Of a stretch of DNA of 18,494 bases, positions 15,311 through 18,494 are shown piece after piece; the first letter of the stretch is position 1, and each line of letters begins with the position of its first letter. Below the pieces are notes generated by a model, which worked only from the letters and a program-made list of their open reading frames with translations, made no database searches and had not been told where the DNA came from. The stretch is from the NCBI GenBank assembly GCA_964534955.1, contig CAZHRR010000039.1, positions 1 to 18,494 of the forward strand, given 5' to 3'. Origin of the DNA: UBA2128 sp964534955 (lineage in GTDB: Bacteria; Fidelibacterota; Marinisomatia; Marinisomatales; UBA2128). Both the position numbers and the translations under genes were made by a program.

Positions 15311-15375
15311 ACAGATTAATGCTGTTGAGCCCTAATACGGTTAAAATCTATCTCGATTCTAACTAATTAATCTGT
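15311..15375. repeat. 10-bp inverted repeat upstream of the TonB receptor
   Basis: ACAGATTAAT (15311-15320) and ATTAATCTGT (15366-15375) are perfect inverted repeats 45 nt apart. They may be a remnant of another short element or a distal regulatory dyad. Otherwise 15282-15530 holds no gene. Confidence 0.35.
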
Positions 15376-15429
15376 CAAAAATCCTTGCAATTCTTACTCT
15401 ACGTAGTGAACTTCTCAGCAAGTTACAAA

Positions 15430-15443
15430 TGTGGGAATCCACA
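15430..15443. promoter_or_regulatory. Compact palindrome upstream of the TonB receptor
   Basis: TGTGG-GAAT-CCACA is a perfect 5-bp-arm dyad about 100 nt before the receptor start, a plausible regulator site. A TTGACC (15497-15502) farther down could be a -35, with A/T-rich sequence 17 nt later, but the -10 is poor. Function is inferred only from position. Confidence 0.25.
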
Positions 15444-15544
15444 GGTAGGGTTGATTCCAATAAATAAAGTTGATAAACCTCGGAAAATACCGCAAGTTGA
15501 CCTACACAAACTCTTTCCCAAATATTAAATAGGAGACAAGAGCA

Positions 15545-18494
15545 ATGACAAGTAAATCAAAACTATACCTGTCTCTGCTGGCTCTGATTCTTCCTCTGGG
15601 CCTGATGGCACAAGCGACCATTACCGGCTCAATAACCTCGGAGGATGGAGCAGCCCTGGCGGGTGCAAACGTAATAGTCGAAGGAACTTCTTTCGGCGCT
15701 GCAGCTAATGCTGATGGAGAATATAAGATCGATGGTGTTCCAGCTGGAAACTTTTCCATTACGGCATCTTTTGTAGGCTATGAAGCGTCAAGTACGACAG
15801 TATCTGTTCCGGCCTTCGGTTCAGTTACAGTCAACTTCTCCCTTAGTTCGGAAGCAATCGAGCTTTCTGGCCTGGAAGTGCTGGCTAGCCGAGCCACCAG
15901 AAACACACCAGTTGCCTACACGAATGTGGTTAAAGAAGACATGGAGATGAGGTTGGGTTCACAAGATATCCCCATGGTTCTGAATATCACACCCAGTGTA
16001 TATGCTACACAGCAAGGCGGTGGTGCTGGGGATGCACGTATCAATGTTCGTGGATTTAACCAGCGGAATGTTTCCGTAATGATCAACGGTGTACCACAAA
16101 ATGATATGGAAAACGGTTGGGTCTACTGGTCTAACTGGGATGGAGTGGGTGATGCTACGTCCTCTATCCAGATGCAGCGCGGTTTGAGCGCCGTGAACTT
16201 GGCAACGCCTTCCATTGGCGGAACCATGAATATAATTACCGATCCAACAGGCCTTTCCAGTGGTGGATTATTCAAACAGGAAATTGGAAATGACGGCTTT
16301 TTGAAATCCACATTGAATTACAACACTGGTCTGATTGGTGATAAAATGGCGGTTAGTACAACCATTGTTCGCAAAACAGGTGATGGTCTCATTGACAAAA
16401 CATGGACTGACGCCTGGGCATATTATTTTGGTGCCAGTTACGCAATGAATGATAAGAACCGTTTTGAGCTTTATGCTATTGGCGCTCCGCAACGCCATGG
16501 TCAGAATCTTTATAAGCAAAATGTTTATGCTTATGACAAGGATTTTGCCGAAACGGTTGTGGATAAATCAGCATTGGAGGCGGCTGATTCAGATGAGGAC
16601 GATACCAGCGATTGGGATGAATATGTTGCAAAATTCTCCAACGATGCAGGAGAAATTGCAGGACGCGAATTCAACCAGAACTGGTCTGAAATTGATCCAT
16701 CATATAAAGGTAATCAGTACTGGTATATGTATGGGGCTAATACGGTTGATCGATTTAATTCAAATTACCTGAATGAAAGAGAGAACTACTTTCATAAACC
16801 GCTGGTGAATTTGAACTGGTTCCTCACGATGAGTGATCAAATGAGGTTGTCTACCATTCTCTACTGGTCCGGTGGATCAGGAGGAGGTACGGGAACTTAC
16901 GGGGACATTGTGACAAAGGATGCAAACGGTAAAAGTGATGGTGATCTTGAAACAAACGATTTTTGGAAATTTTACTATGGCCCTTCTCCATGGACCCGTG
17001 ATTGGGATGCAACTATTGCAATTAACTCTGCTCCCGGTGGTGAATACTATTTCCAGAAAGATACTCTGAGTAGAGAGGATGGAGAATCAATCGGTATTCT
17101 GAGAAACAGCATTAACCGTCAATGGACCATTGGAGCCATTTCCAAGTTGAATTTCGATATTAGCAATGCCCTAAAAGTTCAAGCCGGTATCGACTGGCGG
17201 ACTGCTGAAATCGAGCATGCTCGTGAAGTTCGTGACCTGCTAGGCGGCGATTACTATGTATACACTGGTAATGAATTTGACGAAACACCAGAGTCACAGA
17301 AGAAAGAGCTTGGCGATATCATTGCTTACCACAATACAAATACTGTGGACTGGATGGGTTTCTTCGGCCAAGCTGAATATGCCACAAGTATGTTTTCAAC
17401 TTATGGTATGTTTGGTCTGTCAACAATCAAATACACTTTCGTAGACCATTTTTCAAAAGCTGAAGACCACTACAGCAGTGATACGGATGGTGATGGGGTT
17501 TTTGATGCTCATGCGGAAGGATATGGTGCCAGTTCCAAAGGTGAATTGCAGCTTACACCAGATCCTATTTCCAGTATCCAATTCAAGGGCGGCGGCATGT
17601 TCCACGTATCTAGTGCAATTGATGTCTTTGCCAACTTTGGAAATGTGGAAAAGGTACCGATCCTGGATGCTGTCATTGATGATAATAATGGTACAATCGC
17701 TTCAGCTCCGGCTAATGAAATTTTCAGAAGCTATGAAGCTGGTTTGAATCTCCGTATGGGTTCAATAGCGGCAAAAATCAACTACTACAATACCCAATGG
17801 ATTGATAGAACCGTAACTTTGAATGTTGAACCCGGTCAGGGTTCAAGCGGTGATACAGACATTCTCTTCCTGAAAGGTCTGGATCAATCACATTCAGGTA
17901 TTGAGATTGAAGCTGCCTTCCAGCCTATGTCAATGCTGCGCCTTGACGCTTCATTTTCCAAAGGTAATTGGGAATATGTTGACGATGCCATAGGTGATTA
18001 CAAGGCATATGAAGAAGGTACGACAACAGAATATGTCTTTTCCGTTAAAGGTCTGAAGGTTGGTGATATGCCACAGCAGAGCCTGAATTTGGCTGTGTCT
18101 GTTTTTCCAATTCCGGGATTGGCTGTTCAAGCAATTTGGAGTTCCTATGACAATCATTATGCCGATTGGGACCCGCTCAGTCGCCAAGTATATGACTGGG
18201 GTGACGACGGCAAAGAAAAAGATGATGATAATGGAGATGGGGATTATGATGATGAAGATGATATCGCCCCAGATAATGGCGAAGGCGATGGTATCATAAG
18301 CGATACTGAAATGTCCTATGCGGATCGAGTACTAAGCTGGATGGCCCCTGGCTATTCAAAGATAGATCTTCATATGTCCTATAATCTGCCCATTAACCTT
18401 GGTGAAACCAAGTTGCAATTGTTTGCTCATGTGCTCAACGCGCTGGATGAAGTATACATTCAGGATGCTGTTGACAATAGTTTATACAATGCAT
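15545..18494 (+). CDS. TonB-dependent receptor with carboxypeptidase-regulatory-like N-terminal domain (partial)
   Basis: 983 codons are visible before the window ends; the C-terminal strands are missing. AGGAG (15531-15535) lies 9 nt before the ATG. Residues 1-22 are an export signal (LYLSLLALILPLGLMAQA). Residues about 25-100 are a carboxypeptidase-regulatory-like Ig-type domain (ITGSITSEDGAALAGANVIV, ADGEYKIDGVPAG, SFVGYE). A TonB-box-like LEVLA (110-114) follows, then the plug (about 118-235: NITPSVYATQQGGG, INVRGFNQRNVSVMINGVP, GGTMNIITDP) and the barrel. Two acidic insertions stand out: DTDGDGVFD (646-654), a calcium-loop pattern, and an Asp-rich run from about 893 to 906. This SusC/RagA-like architecture imports large ligands such as glycans, peptides or siderophores across the outer membrane. 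No SusD partner is seen before the window ends, so the ligand is unknown. Confidence 0.92.
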   Translation, partial: MTSKSKLYLSLLALILPLGLMAQATITGSITSEDGAALAGANVIVEGTSFGAAANADGEYKIDGVPAGNFSITASFVGYEASSTTVSVPAFGSVTVNFSLSSEAIELSGLEVLASRATRNTPVAYTNVVKEDMEMRLGSQDIPMVLNITPSVYATQQGGGAGDARINVRGFNQRNVSVMINGVPQNDMENGWVYWSNWDGVGDATSSIQMQRGLSAVNLATPSIGGTMNIITDPTGLSSGGLFKQEIGNDGFLKSTLNYNTGLIGDKMAVSTTIVRKTGDGLIDKTWTDAWAYYFGASYAMNDKNRFELYAIGAPQRHGQNLYKQNVYAYDKDFAETVVDKSALEAADSDEDDTSDWDEYVAKFSNDAGEIAGREFNQNWSEIDPSYKGNQYWYMYGANTVDRFNSNYLNERENYFHKPLVNLNWFLTMSDQMRLSTILYWSGGSGGGTGTYGDIVTKDANGKSDGDLETNDFWKFYYGPSPWTRDWDATIAINSAPGGEYYFQKDTLSREDGESIGILRNSINRQWTIGAISKLNFDISNALKVQAGIDWRTAEIEHAREVRDLLGGDYYVYTGNEFDETPESQKKELGDIIAYHNTNTVDWMGFFGQAEYATSMFSTYGMFGLSTIKYTFVDHFSKAEDHYSSDTDGDGVFDAHAEGYGASSKGELQLTPDPISSIQFKGGGMFHVSSAIDVFANFGNVEKVPILDAVIDDNNGTIASAPANEIFRSYEAGLNLRMGSIAAKINYYNTQWIDRTVTLNVEPGQGSSGDTDILFLKGLDQSHSGIEIEAAFQPMSMLRLDASFSKGNWEYVDDAIGDYKAYEEGTTTEYVFSVKGLKVGDMPQQSLNLAVSVFPIPGLAVQAIWSSYDNHYADWDPLSRQVYDWGDDGKEKDDDNGDGDYDDEDDIAPDNGEGDGIISDTEMSYADRVLSWMAPGYSKIDLHMSYNLPINLGETKLQLFAHVLNALDEVYIQDAVDNSLYNA

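Overview
The window looks like chromosomal DNA of an uncultured Gram-negative marine-type bacterium. The signs are a SusC/RagA-like TonB receptor with a carboxypeptidase-regulatory N-terminus, GxxExxY proteins, an outer-membrane beta-barrel, LolA-like and RND envelope genes, and typical dispersed palindromes. Together these suggest the FCB group, perhaps Candidatus Marinimicrobia, but that is inference: there is no rRNA or other marker gene here. UGA is used as an ordinary stop by at least three genes (stops near 4506, 7535 and 13444), so the code is standard.

Layout. (1) 198-629 (+): small secreted lipocalin-like protein with an intrinsic terminator lying inside the 3' end of the convergent next gene. 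(2) 626-2317 (-): membrane-anchored gamma-glutamyltranspeptidase with its own sigma70-type promoter. (3) 11020 down to 2418 (-): an envelope-transport block. It holds a large RND/MMPL exporter, then a tight run of TetR regulator, beta-barrel, LolD-like ATPase, two FtsX/MacB-type permeases and a LolA-like periplasmic carrier. Together these can span inner membrane, periplasm and outer membrane, probably moving a lipid, lipoprotein or toxic amphiphile. (4) 11041-11617: an intact GxxExxY (PD-(D/E)XK-fold) gene bracketed by 10-bp-phased repeats. (5) 14562 down to 11619 (-): a compact three-gene operon of a saccharopine-dehydrogenase-like oxidoreductase, a class I SAM methyltransferase with an in-frame UGA, and a fusion protein resembling the mercury-methylation pair HgcA (corrinoid domain plus membrane domain) and HgcB (two-cluster ferredoxin). 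(6) 14574-15375: a repeat-rich spacer with a decayed GxxExxY copy invaded by palindromes, a ~219-bp MITE-like element with terminal inverted repeats, and regulatory dyads. (7) 15545 to the window end (+): a large TonB-dependent receptor, cut off by the window edge.

The region most worth attention is the HgcAB-like operon. The fusion protein keeps the cap-helix Cys of HgcA (NVWCAA) but has TGG where HgcA has GKG, and one cluster Cys of the ferredoxin part is Ala. Its partner methyltransferase needs either UGA recoding or readthrough to be made, or is newly broken. A corrinoid/Fe-S membrane methyl-transfer system acting on something other than, or in addition to, mercury is a reasonable hypothesis. 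No substrate can be assigned from sequence alone.
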